From positions 124,001-188,000 of the forward strand of contig NZ_JAAAPM020000002.1 of NCBI RefSeq assembly GCF_009909155.2: DNA of 64,000 nucleotides. The letters run 5' to 3'. This document shows, piece after piece, positions 44,834-53,954 of the stretch. The DNA comes from Flavobacterium undicola. Its GTDB lineage: Bacteria > Bacteroidota > Bacteroidia > Flavobacteriales > Flavobacteriaceae. The notes beneath the pieces were generated by a model, which was not told where the DNA came from, did no database searches, and saw only the letters and a program-made list of their open reading frames with translations. Each line of letters opens with the position of its first letter. Positions within the stretch are counted from its first letter, which is position 1. The position numbers and the translations under genes were made by a program.

Positions 44834-45174
44834 ATGATTCAAATATATCACAATTCCCGCTACGGAAAATCCAGAGAATGTCTTGTTTTCTTAAAAAATT
44901 CAGGTCAAGAATACGAAATCATCAAATATTTGGAAGATGTTCCCACTTTTGAAGAATTAAAAGGAATATCAAAAAATTAGCCCTAAAACCTATTGAATTG
45001 GTACGCCAAAAAGAGAAAATCTGGATAGAGAATTTCAAAGGCAAAATAGTATCTGACGACGATATTATTCAGTCTATGATTCAGAATCCAATTCTTATCG
45101 AAAGACCTATTGTTATCAACGGAGATAAAGCAATTATTGCAAGACCGTTGGAGAAAGCAGTCACTATTATTTAA
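44834..45174 (+). pseudogene. arsC: Inactivated arsenate reductase (ArsC) family gene
   Basis: From ATG 44834: MIQIYHNSRYGKSRECLVF, ArsC/Spx-type thioredoxin fold. The catalytic cysteine of the usual NxRCGKSR motif is Tyr here. After KGISKN a stop interrupts the frame. The second frame resumes LALKPIELVRQKEKIWIENF and ends with the family's IERPIVINGDKAIIARPL. A few bases are missing at the junction (about 44978). Both the lost cysteine and the frameshift argue for a true pseudogene rather than a read error. Confidence 0.8.
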
Positions 45175-45271
45175 TAGTACTTTATCCTATATTTTAACAA
45201 ACATTTATGATTTATTACGTAGCCAAAATGTACTTTTGGCCTTTTATACGAAAAACAATTCTTTTAAATTT

Positions 45272-47707
45272 ATGAAAAAATTAAAATACGTTCTAACTTC
45301 CCTTCTATTGATTACTTCCTTTCTAGGTTTTTCACAAGGAAGGCCTCAGATGGCTAAAATAAAAATTACTGGAAAAGTGATTGAGAAAACGAGTAAACAA
45401 GCGCTCGAATATGCCACCATTACTTTAACAAATCCAAATTTTCCAAAAGCAACAACTTCAGGAGGAATCACAAATCCAAAAGGGGAATTTAATATTGATA
45501 TTAGTCCTGAAACTTATGATATTAAAATAGAGTTCATTTCTTTTAAACCTATCATAATCAAAGGACGCAGCCTTAGAGAAAGTACTAATTTAGGCGAAAT
45601 CGCTTTGGAAGAAGAAGCTTCACAACTGAATGAAGTAGTTATAAGGTCTGAAAAAACAACTATCGATATCAAACTCGATAAAAAAGTATATAATATTGGT
45701 AATGATTTGATAGTAAAAGGCGGAACCGTAAGTGACGTGCTTGATAATATCCCATCTGTTTCGGTAAATGCGGAAGGAACCATAAGCTTGAGAGGAAATA
45801 AAAACGTAACCATCTTTATAGATGGAATGCCTTCGAATGCTGTTAATGTCAATGAAGCGCTCCGATTGATTTCGGCCGATGCCATTGAAAAAGTAGAAGT
45901 AATCACCAATCCATCATCTCGATATGATGCTGAAGGTGGCGCTGGGATTTTGAACATCATCTTAAAAAAAGGTAAAAATAAAGGAATTAATGCTGCTCTA
46001 ATTGCAGCATCTGGTTATCCCGAAACTAACAGCATCAGTGGGACTTTGAATTACAAAACAAAACACTACAATCTGTTTACCAATCAAGGATATTCTTATC
46101 GAAATAATCCTGGAAATGCATTTATCCAAACCGAATATCTAAATCCAAAACCAAATTCTCCGGAATACATTGAAGAAACTCGTAAAATTGAGAATAAAGC
46201 GAATAATTATAATGGAAATTTAGGACTAGAATTGTATGTTAACGAATCGACTTCCTGGACCAATTCCATCAATTACAGAAACAGTGACGAAGCTATTGTA
46301 GAAAACATAAAACGCGACAAACAATATGCTAATTCTGCGACCGATTATACCCAAACCCGCGCGAACGATAACGAAGTAAAAAATGTAGATGTCGCATATA
46401 AATCTAGTTTTCGAAAAAAATTCAAGAAAGACGGACATAAGTTGAATGCTTTTGTGCAAATTGGCAACAACTATTACAAAGACTTAAACAATATAACTGA
46501 TAGTGATAATAAGTCTAGTAATGACAACGCCCGAAATATCCAAAATATAATCAGGCAATTATACCAATTGGATTATGTTTTACCAACAGGTAAAGCTGGA
46601 CAGTTTGAAGCGGGTTATCGCGGCAGCTTTACCGATCAAAAATCAGATGCGGTAATTTATAACGGTGCTGTTCTCAACACTGATTTGACCAACAATCTGG
46701 AATACATAGAAAAAATAAATGCAATTTATTCGCAGTACGGATTCAAAAAAAATAAGTTCTCTTATTTATTTGGACTTCGTTGGGAAAACTCTAATATTCA
46801 CGTAAACCAACTTACCTCAAATGATTTTAATCATAAAAAGTACAACAACATCTTCCCAAGTGCCTTTTTGACTTATGAAATTTCAAAGGAAAGCAGCTTA
46901 TCTCTTAATTATAGCCGAAGAATTACTCGTCCAAGAGGAAGTATGATTAATCCATTTGGCAATTTTACCAGTAACATCAACATCTCTAAAGGGAATCCAG
47001 ATTTGGATCCGTCAATGACCGATGCGATAGATTTTGGTTTCCTAAAAAAATGGGATAAAATACTGTTTAACACCTCAATATACACCAATAATACAAAAGA
47101 TGTTGTTATTTACACAAAGATGGAATCTGGTGATTTTGTCAATGGAGTTCCCGTATTCATTACGAAACCCATCAATTTAGCTACAGAATTCAGAACAGGA
47201 TTCGAACTGAACCTAAATTATACGCCATACAAATGGTGGAGATTAAACTCTAATTTCAATTTTTTCAATATTGATACCAAAGGAGATTATACGTATACCG
47301 ATTTTAACGATCAGGTAGTAACCCAAAATTTTGACAATAATGCTTCTTCCTGGTCTGCAAAATTAAACTCAAAAGTAACTTTACCCAACAAAATTGATTG
47401 GCAAACCAATATGAATTACACTGGCGACCAAAACACCGCACAAGGAAAAATATTAGGCGTTTTTGCTATGAATCTTGGATTTAGTAAAGATGTTATGAAA
47501 GACAAAGGAACCTTTGCTTTTACTATTAATGATGTTTTTAACTCCCGAAAAAGAAAAGTGGAGACCCTGATTCCAAATGTTATTCAATCGTATGGCGAAA
47601 TGCAATTTAGTCAAAGACAATTCACACTTTCTTTCACCTATCGATTCAACAAAGCGAAAAACGAGAAAGAAAAAGATCCAAACAATGGCAATGGAGATGA
47701 TTTCTAA
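45272..47707 (+). CDS. Outer-membrane beta-barrel TonB-type receptor
   Basis: 811 residues from ATG 45272. The open frame reaches back to 45110, but that stretch overlaps the arsC remnant and lacks a signal peptide. Signal peptide (LTSLLLITSFLGFSQG), carboxypeptidase-like regulatory domain (about 35-115, ITGKVIEKTSKQALEYATI), plug-like domain (NVTIFIDGMPSNAVNVNEAL, GAGILNIILKKG) and a beta-barrel of the 'outer membrane beta-barrel family' type follow, ending QFTLSFTYRFNKAK with an acidic tail. Substrate unknown. It stands alone with its own terminator and is the only large intact gene in this rearranged stretch. Confidence 0.88.
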   Translation: MKKLKYVLTSLLLITSFLGFSQGRPQMAKIKITGKVIEKTSKQALEYATITLTNPNFPKATTSGGITNPKGEFNIDISPETYDIKIEFISFKPIIIKGRSLRESTNLGEIALEEEASQLNEVVIRSEKTTIDIKLDKKVYNIGNDLIVKGGTVSDVLDNIPSVSVNAEGTISLRGNKNVTIFIDGMPSNAVNVNEALRLISADAIEKVEVITNPSSRYDAEGGAGILNIILKKGKNKGINAALIAASGYPETNSISGTLNYKTKHYNLFTNQGYSYRNNPGNAFIQTEYLNPKPNSPEYIEETRKIENKANNYNGNLGLELYVNESTSWTNSINYRNSDEAIVENIKRDKQYANSATDYTQTRANDNEVKNVDVAYKSSFRKKFKKDGHKLNAFVQIGNNYYKDLNNITDSDNKSSNDNARNIQNIIRQLYQLDYVLPTGKAGQFEAGYRGSFTDQKSDAVIYNGAVLNTDLTNNLEYIEKINAIYSQYGFKKNKFSYLFGLRWENSNIHVNQLTSNDFNHKKYNNIFPSAFLTYEISKESSLSLNYSRRITRPRGSMINPFGNFTSNINISKGNPDLDPSMTDAIDFGFLKKWDKILFNTSIYTNNTKDVVIYTKMESGDFVNGVPVFITKPINLATEFRTGFELNLNYTPYKWWRLNSNFNFFNIDTKGDYTYTDFNDQVVTQNFDNNASSWSAKLNSKVTLPNKIDWQTNMNYTGDQNTAQGKILGVFAMNLGFSKDVMKDKGTFAFTINDVFNSRKRKVETLIPNVIQSYGEMQFSQRQFTLSFTYRFNKAKNEKEKDPNNGNGDDF

Positions 47708-47730
47708 GGATAGTTAATTTTGTTTAACAA

Positions 47731-47768
47731 TAAAAAAGGGCTGGATCAAAATTTCTAACCCTTTTTTG
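47731..47768 (+). terminator. Terminator after the receptor gene
   Basis: AAAAAAGGG (47732-47740) pairs with CCCTTTTTT (47759-47767) around an 18-base loop, 25 bases after the receptor stop. Confidence 0.75.
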
Positions 47769-47906
47769 TATTAAGGTTTAAAAATATAATTTTGAGATAT
47801 GATAAAGGCGAAAAGATTAATTTTATAGAGTATAAAAGAAAATGACTTATTCCATTTCTCGTATTTCTTGGGATACGAATGTTAAACATTATATCCGAAA
47901 CGGATT

Positions 47907-48360
47907 GAAGTTTGATGTGCTGATGTAACTATTTTGAAGACTTTAGTTGGAAAGAAACACTATATTCATTTTTTGATAGATCATTATTCTAAGATTATTT
48001 TAGGATATAGTATTGAAAATAGCTCTAGTCCAAAAGCTATTAAAAACTTATTACAGGAAGCTTATTTGGAGCATAAAAACAAAGATGTTATTTCTTTAGT
48101 GACAGATGATGGTGTTGAAAACGTAAATAGTGTTGTTAAGGGATTTTTGAGAATAACAAATTATGAGATTAAGCGTCTAATCGCTCAAAAAGATATTCCT
48201 TTTTCGAAATCTAGTATTGAAGCTTTTAATAAAATAATCAAAAAATCAATTTTTACTTCCTCGAAATTTAGAAGATAGAAAACAACTTGTATATGCTTTA
48301 GCTGAAGATGTTTATATTTATAACATTTTCAGGAAAAACTATGGATATAAACCATTATAA
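47907..48360 (+). pseudogene. Dead DDE transposase (rve-type), copy 1
   Basis: The frame reads EV-stop-CADVTILKTL then KKHYIHFLIDHYSKIILGYS, DVISLVTDDGVENVNSVV and SSIEAFNKIIKK: the first Asp, second Asp and Glu of an IS3/IS481-like integrase core. The W expected before CADVT is a TGA stop. A second frame change near 48256 is needed to read on to NLEDRKQLVYALAEDVYIYN and the TAA at 48360. The 5' part of the gene is not present. A partial second copy with the same TGA lies at 50889-51145. Confidence 0.8.
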
Positions 48361-48436
48361 AGTTCATTTTGATGCCCAAAAGAAACTAAGAATATCCCAA
48401 AACCAACAAAATAGATGTGAGGAATGCAAATAATAT

Positions 48437-48489
48437 AAAAACTTAAAACCTAATATTAGATTTATTCTAATATTAGGTTTTAAGTTTTT
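48437..48489. repeat. Perfect 24-bp stem hairpin
   Basis: The 24 bases at 48437-48460 pair perfectly with 48466-48489 around a 5-base loop (TTTAT). An imperfect outer arm (GGAATGCAAA at 48421 and TTTGCATTTCC after 48487) extends it. With A and T runs at the ends it can act as a bidirectional terminator. Its length and position just after the transposase remnant would also fit an IS end or a miniature inverted-repeat element. Confidence 0.65.
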
Positions 48490-48539
48490 GCATTTCCTGT
48501 TTTAAGATTGTTACTTTATTTTGACTTTTATGTAACAGT

Positions 48540-49184
48540 TTGGTTTTTAGATGTAATTCCTTATATGGGACGATTTATTATAAAATAATCGTGTTAATAG
48601 CAACCGATATTACAGGAACCTTATATTTTTGGAGAAAAACTAACAATGCAAAATCACCAAGCTATTGTACTTGGACAGGAGGAACATTCGTAACTAATAA
48701 TGAAAGCCAGGTAGCAGATCCAAATTCCATAATTCAAACTGGACAAGGATTTTTTGTAGAAGCGAAAAGGGCTGAAGCCACTTTGATTTTTAATAACAAA
48801 CAAAGAGATTTGAATACTGCAGGGAAATTCTTTAAGGTGAAACAACAAATAGTTGAGAGAAATACAATTTGGCTAAATGCCACAGATTTAGCAGGGACGG
48901 GTAATTTTTCGCAAATGGCGGTGGGTTATATTACCGATGCGACCCAAGGAGTAGATTTTTATGATGGAATGTATTATAATGATGGTACTCTTTCGTTAAA
49001 TTCTTACCTCGATAACACTAAGTACGTGATTCAAGGTCGTGCCTTACCGTTTGATTCTTCTGACATTGTGCCTTTGAGCTTTAGTAGTAGCATAGCAGGT
49101 GAATATAGCATTGCTCTAGATCATGTTGACGGATTGTTTACTGGAACACAAGACATATTCTATTGGATGTCACTACAGATATAG
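48540..49184 (+). pseudogene. C-terminal part of a large secreted surface protein
   Basis: The frame has no proper start or signal peptide but reads like the last ~200 residues of a flavobacterial T9SS-exported protein: TGTLYFWRKTNNAKSPSYCT, IIQTGQGFFVEAK, NTIWLNATDLAGTGNFSQMA, GEYSIALDHVDGLF. The usual C-terminal sorting domain is missing at 49184. It is the 3' remnant of a much larger gene lost in the rearrangements. Intact relatives typically precede the small anchored protein that follows here. Confidence 0.6.
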
Positions 49185-49199
49185 AAAACTAATTTAAAA

Positions 49200-49394
49200 A
49201 CGGGAGCAGCACTTTTTGCAGCATCAAGATTAGGGAGTAGTAATACAATGGGGAATTTAGAGGAAGAAGACGTAGCTAACGCAGGGAAACCAATAGCAGG
49301 AATGCCAATAGATGATTATTTATGGATTTTAGCTCTAATTTGTTTGATATATGTTTTTATGAAATTAAGAACAAGTCAAAAGAATGAAATATAA
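49200..49394 (+). pseudogene. Small PIDDY-type membrane-anchored protein, start lost
   Basis: Sixty-four codons reading TGAALFAASRLGSSNTMGN, then GMPIDDYLWILALICLIYVF, then a basic tail. Flavobacteria often encode a small exported protein ending P-I-D-x-Y plus one membrane helix after a large surface protein. No in-frame start precedes the signal-like part. A short version could start at ATG 49248 (48 residues). Probably a relic together with the previous fragment. Confidence 0.5.
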
Positions 49395-49610
49395 ATTTAA
49401 ATTAAACACGATTTAAGAATGAATTTTAGTTCTTAATATTTCTTTAAACAAAACAATGATTTTATACAAACAAGCCATCTTTTTGTAAAAAATACAGGTG
49501 TTTTTATATGTTCTTATGAAGCTTGATTTGTTAATTAGAGATCTTACCAAAACACAAATAAATTAAATAAGGAAATTAAGGAATCCATTTTGTAAAATAA
49601 TATAATTTAT

Positions 49611-50615
49611 ATGAAAATATTAATAACTGGAGCCGCAGGCTTCATAGGATTTCACACAGTAAATCAATTTATTGATGAAGGTCATGAAGTTGTGGGGCTT
49701 GATAATATAAATGATTATTATTCTCCTCAATTGAAATATCAACGTTTAAAAGAAGCTGGTATTGAAACTAATGAAATTAAATGGTATCATTCGGTAGTAA
49801 GTACAAAAAATGCGAGGTACAGTTTCGTTCGAATGAACTTGGAAGATAAGCAACAATTATTTAATTTGTTCCAAAAGGAAAACTTTGATTTTGTTATTAA
49901 TTTGGCAGCACAAGGAGGAGTTCGTTATTCTATTGAAAATCCAGATGTTTATATTCAATCTAATATTATAGGGTTTCATTATATTTTAGAAGCCTGTAGA
50001 AGTTATCCAGTCAAACATCTTATTCATGCTTCTTCCTCTTCTGTTTATGGAGCTAATACAAAAATTCCATTTAGCGAAGATGACAAGGTGGATAGTCCTG
50101 TAAGTTTGTATGCCGCTACCAAAAAAGGTAATGAATTGATGGCACATTCCTATAGTAGTCTTTATAAAATTCCAATTACTTGTTTGCGATTTTTCACAGT
50201 TTATGGACCATGGGGGAGACCTGATATGGCACCGATGCTTTTTGCAAAGGCTATTTTGAATAATAAACCTATCAATGTGTTTAATAATGGAGATATGTCA
50301 AGAGACTTTACTTATGTGGAGGATATTGCAAATGGTATTTATTCAGCTTCAATGAAAGTTGAAAGTAATTATAATGTACTTAATATTGGAAATGGATTTC
50401 CTGTTAATTTAATGAATTTCATTGAAGAGCTTGAACTTGCCTTAGATAAAAAAGCAATAAAGAATTTTATGCCAATGCAAGCAGGTGATGTAAAATCGAC
50501 ATGGGCTAATATTGATAAATTAAGAGATAGTTATGCTTATGAACCCAATGTTAAAATAAAGCAAGGTATTGAAGAGTTTATAAAATGGGTAAAGCAGTAT
50601 CCAGAATTGGTTTGA
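49611..50615 (+). CDS. UDP-glucuronate 4-epimerase-like SDR epimerase
   Basis: 334 residues. N-terminal nucleotide-binding loop GAAGFIG (7-13), LAAQGGVRYSIENPDVYIQS, SSSSVYG and the catalytic Tyr167-x3-Lys171 in LYAATKKGNE identify an extended SDR epimerase of the CapI/LspL type. These interconvert UDP-glucuronate and UDP-galacturonate for capsule or O-antigen. It is complete. Its last 112 bases are duplicated at 44157. The downstream flippase is reduced to a fragment, so the polysaccharide cluster is interrupted here. Confidence 0.9.
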   Translation: MKILITGAAGFIGFHTVNQFIDEGHEVVGLDNINDYYSPQLKYQRLKEAGIETNEIKWYHSVVSTKNARYSFVRMNLEDKQQLFNLFQKENFDFVINLAAQGGVRYSIENPDVYIQSNIIGFHYILEACRSYPVKHLIHASSSSVYGANTKIPFSEDDKVDSPVSLYAATKKGNELMAHSYSSLYKIPITCLRFFTVYGPWGRPDMAPMLFAKAILNNKPINVFNNGDMSRDFTYVEDIANGIYSASMKVESNYNVLNIGNGFPVNLMNFIEELELALDKKAIKNFMPMQAGDVKSTWANIDKLRDSYAYEPNVKIKQGIEEFIKWVKQYPELV

Positions 50616-50835
50616 TTTATTTAAAATTGAAATTAAAATAAAAGTGAAGAAAAAAATATACGAACTTAAAAATTCGTAAAGTACTAAAAAATCCAAGCAA
50701 GTTATTTTATTGTATTTGGTCAATATTATTGGAATTCCTTTAGGATTAGTGACTAGTATGATTCTTACCCGTTATTTAGGTCCAAAATTATTTGGTGATT
50801 ATTCTTATCTTATGTGCAGTTTTTATTTGCATATC
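50504..50835 (+). repeat. 332-bp duplicated segment, copy B
   Basis: Covers the end of the epimerase gene and, from GTG 50644, the start of the flippase-like gene. The flippase frame is stopped almost at once by TAA after KIYELKNS and later loses a base at CTTATGTGCAG. Copy A at 44157-44488 keeps an open flippase frame but a broken epimerase end, so each copy preserves a different half. Similarity ends at the same base (GCATATC) in both copies. Confidence 0.85.
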
Positions 50836-50888
50836 CACATTTGCATACCAGAATAAAATATTCTTCATTAAAGAGTTATAAACCCAAT

Positions 50889-51145
50889 GAAGTTTGATGC
50901 GCTGATGTAACTATTTTGAAGACTTTGGATGGAAAGAAACATTATATTCATTTTTTTGATGGATCATTATTCTAAGATTATTTTAGGTTATAGTATTGAA
51001 AATAGCTCTAGTCCAAAAGCTATTAAAAACTTATTACAGGAAGCTTATTTGGAGCATAAAAACAAAGATGTTATTTCTTTAGTGACAGATGATGGTGTTG
51101 AAAATGTAAATAGTGTTGTTAAGGGATTTTTGAGAACAACAAATT
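50889..51145 (+). pseudogene. Dead DDE transposase, copy 2 (partial)
   Basis: Matches 47907-48162 nearly base for base, including the TGA in place of Trp in NEV-stop-CADVTI. An extra T in the T run at about 50957 breaks the frame before FIDHYSK. Similarity stops at AACAAATT in both copies, before the Glu-containing part, after which unrelated AT-rich sequence follows. Confidence 0.8.
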
Positions 51146-51422
51146 TTAAAGGTTTAAACTTAATCTGTATTTTTAACGCAGAATATTTATTATTTTTCAC
51201 ACAAAAAATTTTTTTTAAAAAAAAAAATAAAGTAAGTTCGCACCTACAATATTTCTATTCTTGGTTTTATCCTAAAATAAGAAAAATATTAATAATTTAG
51301 TGTAACTGAAGTGGCGCAGCTATATCCAATCGGATAGTAAAACACTGAAAAATAGATTTTCAAAATAAATTATCTACAACTACTTGATTTTAAAATAGCT
51401 GACAGCTATAATATTTAATTTT

Positions 51423-51935
51423 ATGAAGAGTATACATTTTAGGAGTGGATGGTATGTCATTTACACAAAATCTAATTGTGAGAAAAAAGTATATGATGTA
51501 TTAAAGGAGGACTTTGATGTCTTCCTTCCTCTTAGAAAAACGATTAGGCAATGGAGTGACCGCAAGAAAACAGTTAATACGCCATTGTTTAAATCATATA
51601 TCTTTGTTTTTTTGAAAAATAGTGAAGACCAATCCAAAGCACTTAAACCTGATGGAGCATATAGTTATATCACCATTCAAGGTAAACCCGCTATTGTTAC
51701 TGATAAGGAAATAAAATCAATTAAACTTTTTATAGGGGAATTATTAGACGTTGAATTGGCTCCTTTTGAAATCTGTATAGGTGAAAAAAGGAAAATTAAT
51801 TCAGGCCCTTTTTTGGGATATGATTGTTTTATTGTTGACTACAAAGGAAAAGAAAAAGTTGTTGTTCGGATTGATTCTCTGCGAAGTTGTATTATCGCAG
51901 AGATAAATAAGATTCATTTTGCAGAAATACTTTAA
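51423..51935 (+). CDS. UpxY/NusG-like transcription antiterminator
   Basis: 170 residues with a NusG N-terminal domain: GWYVIYTKSNCEKKVYDVL, a variable loop, and TPLFKSYIFVFL. A KOW-like C-terminal part follows (about 118-170: KINSGPFLGYDCFIVDYKGK). This is the specialised NusG paralogue called UpxY in Bacteroides, which promotes elongation through one downstream surface-polysaccharide operon. Here the next intact operon is the two-hydrolase/ACP/ligase/NRPS set from 52306, so it probably acts on that very long transcript. The leader 51301-51422 contains small hairpins (TATCC-AATC-GGATA, AGCTGACAGCT) that could be part of its recognition site. Confidence 0.88.
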   Translation: MKSIHFRSGWYVIYTKSNCEKKVYDVLKEDFDVFLPLRKTIRQWSDRKKTVNTPLFKSYIFVFLKNSEDQSKALKPDGAYSYITIQGKPAIVTDKEIKSIKLFIGELLDVELAPFEICIGEKRKINSGPFLGYDCFIVDYKGKEKVVVRIDSLRSCIIAEINKIHFAEIL

Positions 51936-51995
51936 TTATCCACACTTGTGAATGTAATCGATTGTTCATTTTAAAGAATAAAAAATATAGATGAT

Positions 51996-52294
51996 ATGAT
52001 CAAATTATTTAAAAACCTCTTTTAGAAACCTTAAAAAAAGACTGCCTTTCACTCTAGCTAACTGTTGCAAGGGCAATTGCTTTTAAACCAAAATTTATTT
52101 TAGCAGATGAACCGACTGGAAATTTAGATTCCAAAAACGGTAAGGAAGTGATGGACTTGCTTTAGGAATTGAATAAAGATGGAACGACTATTATTATGGT
52201 GCCCCACTCTAAGAGGAATGCAACATATGCTAGTAGAAGAGTGTTTTTATATGATGGAAAAATAGTTGAAAAGTTAATTGAGGAAGAGATCTAA
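51996..52294 (+). pseudogene. Remnant of an ABC transporter (permease start fused to ATPase end)
   Basis: ATG 51996 gives MIKLFKNLF-stop. One base off, [14 protein letters not shown] continues, like the N-terminus of a MacB/FtsX-type permease. From about 52060 the sequence reads [20 protein letters not shown] and [17 protein letters not shown], then ELNKDGTTIIMVPHS: Walker B and the H-loop of a LolD/MacB-type ATPase. It ends ...GKIVEKL at 52294. Several stops and lost bases make it non-functional. It separates the UpxY gene from the biosynthetic operon. Confidence 0.75.
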
Positions 52295-52305
52295 AAGAGT
52301 GATTA

Positions 52306-53175
52306 ATGTATAATAATAGCACTATAGAAGCTTATCACGAAGAGGGAATTTGTATTAAATCTGATTCCAATTCAATATTTGGAATTTTAACCCGTTCCAA
52401 TGTTGTGAAAATTGGAGAAAACAAACCTTTACTAGTATTAGTTCCAGCTGTAAGTGGTACCAGAATAGGGCCTCAAAGGATATTTGTTGAAATAGCTAGA
52501 GAAGCTGCGAAATTCGGATATTCAAGTTTTAGAATGGATATGAATCGGGCAGGTGATTCAATTCAAGATCATAAGGAAATCATAGATAATTCAGAAAATC
52601 CACTAATTTCTTGGTATAATAGTTATTTAGACGAGATTACAGGTTTTTTTAGCAAAAGTCCATATACATTTTCAAATTATTTATTGTTGAGCATTTCATT
52701 GGGTTGCGAACCAATTTTAAGGTATGCAATAAAAAGGTCTTATATTTCAGTTATATTTCTATCTCCAACCTATTTAGATTATGTTAGTGGTACTAGTGTT
52801 AATAAGAAAAATCTAAAATCTTATTGGCATAAAGTTTTTAAGAAACAGACTTGGATAAAATTAATCCATTTTGATTTGAACTGGAAAAAAATAGTTAGAA
52901 ATGTGATTCCAGAAAATCACACAATAAAAAAACAAAAATCTTCACAGTTGATTGTTAATAAAACGATTGAAGTATACAGCATCTATGGTGAACTAGATCA
53001 AGAATTCATAGATTCAAAAAATCATTGGAATAAATTAGTAGATAATGGTGTACTTTCTTCATTTGTGTTCAAAGTTGTTAAAGGCTCTGATCATAATTTT
53101 TTTGGATATCAGTTTAAAAAGGATGTCAATTCAATCCTAATGGGATGGTTATCTGGTTTTGAATGGAAAAATTAA
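52306..53175 (+). CDS. Alpha/beta hydrolase resembling exosortase-A-associated hydrolase 1
   Basis: 289 residues, no signal peptide. After LLVLVPAVSGTRIGPQRIFV come EIAREAAKFGYSSFRMDMN and RAGDS, the layout of serine aminopeptidase-like hydrolases of the 'hydrolase 1, exosortase A system-associated' type (R-x-G-x-x-R, AR.A...G....R.D..R.GDS). The nucleophile elbow is S129-I-S131-L-G133, so Ser131 is present but the first Gly is Ser. His263 is in KGSDHNFFG. Candidate roles are thioesterase or acyl transfer on the carrier protein two genes downstream. The gene overlaps the next one by 13 bases, showing translational coupling. Confidence 0.7.
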   Translation: MYNNSTIEAYHEEGICIKSDSNSIFGILTRSNVVKIGENKPLLVLVPAVSGTRIGPQRIFVEIAREAAKFGYSSFRMDMNRAGDSIQDHKEIIDNSENPLISWYNSYLDEITGFFSKSPYTFSNYLLLSISLGCEPILRYAIKRSYISVIFLSPTYLDYVSGTSVNKKNLKSYWHKVFKKQTWIKLIHFDLNWKKIVRNVIPENHTIKKQKSSQLIVNKTIEVYSIYGELDQEFIDSKNHWNKLVDNGVLSSFVFKVVKGSDHNFFGYQFKKDVNSILMGWLSGFEWKN

Positions 53176-53954
53176 TTTATAAAATTTTTGAGATTCCTGA
53201 AAAAAAAGCAAATCTCTGTTTACATATTCACTATCCTATAAAGTCGAATGATAAAGCGTTTCTTTTTGTAAATCCTTTATTTGATGAAAAAAAGAGGTCT
53301 CAAAAATTCCAAGCGGATACGGCTCGTGCTTTAACTAATAAAGGTTATACCGTAATTAGGTTTGATTATTATGGAACAGGAGATAGTTATGGAGATTTTG
53401 AAGAATTTACCATTAATTCCTGTTTAGAAAGTTGTAAAGCTATTATGAATTTTATTCATATTGAAATCGGAATTACTAATGTTTCAATTTTGGGAATACG
53501 ATTTGGAGCCAGTTTAGCATTAAAGATAGCATCAGAATACAAAGAGTTGGAAACTGTTTTTTTAATAGATCCAATCACTTCGGGTAAACGCTACCTTATG
53601 GAGCTTCGTCTACGTAGAAAGGCTTTTTTTATGTTAAATAAGATGAAGAATGTAGGGGAGAAGGTAATTATTAATGGAGAAGAATTTGAAGATCATCAAG
53701 GATATTTAATAAGGGCTACTTTAACTGAGGAGTTGATGAATTTGGATGTATTTCAATATATCCTCAGTGATAAAAATATCTTCCTTTTTTCATTGGATAC
53801 ATTGAATTATAAAAAATTATTGAAGTTACAAGAGGATTTGAATTCATCCGGGAACAAAATTAAATTAATAAAAGAAAAGACAACATCATTTTGGAACACG
53901 ATGGAAATGGCAAAAACAGAATCATTAACAATTGAAATTTTGAAGTATGTTTAA
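53163..53954 (+). CDS. Alpha/beta hydrolase resembling exosortase-A-associated hydrolase 2, no nucleophile Ser
   Basis: 263 residues. AFLFVNPLFDEKKRSQKFQA, ARALTNKGYTVIRFDYYGTG and DSYGDFEEF match the pattern I recall for 'hydrolase 2, exosortase A system-associated' (NP..EE.N..R, ARALA.RGY.V..PD.YG.GDS.GDF). The elbow is GIRFGAS with Arg113 where a Ser nucleophile would be, like the GLRLGA elbow of that family, so ordinary esterase chemistry is not expected. It may bind an acyl group or partner the first hydrolase. It overlaps both neighbours (13 bases upstream, 8 downstream). Confidence 0.7.
   Translation: MEKLIYKIFEIPEKKANLCLHIHYPIKSNDKAFLFVNPLFDEKKRSQKFQADTARALTNKGYTVIRFDYYGTGDSYGDFEEFTINSCLESCKAIMNFIHIEIGITNVSILGIRFGASLALKIASEYKELETVFLIDPITSGKRYLMELRLRRKAFFMLNKMKNVGEKVIINGEEFEDHQGYLIRATLTEELMNLDVFQYILSDKNIFLFSLDTLNYKKLLKLQEDLNSSGNKIKLIKEKTTSFWNTMEMAKTESLTIEILKYV

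Noticed and set aside
45110..45271. N-terminal extension of the outer-membrane receptor
   Set aside because: It overlaps the arsC remnant in another frame and precedes a normal signal peptide at 45272.
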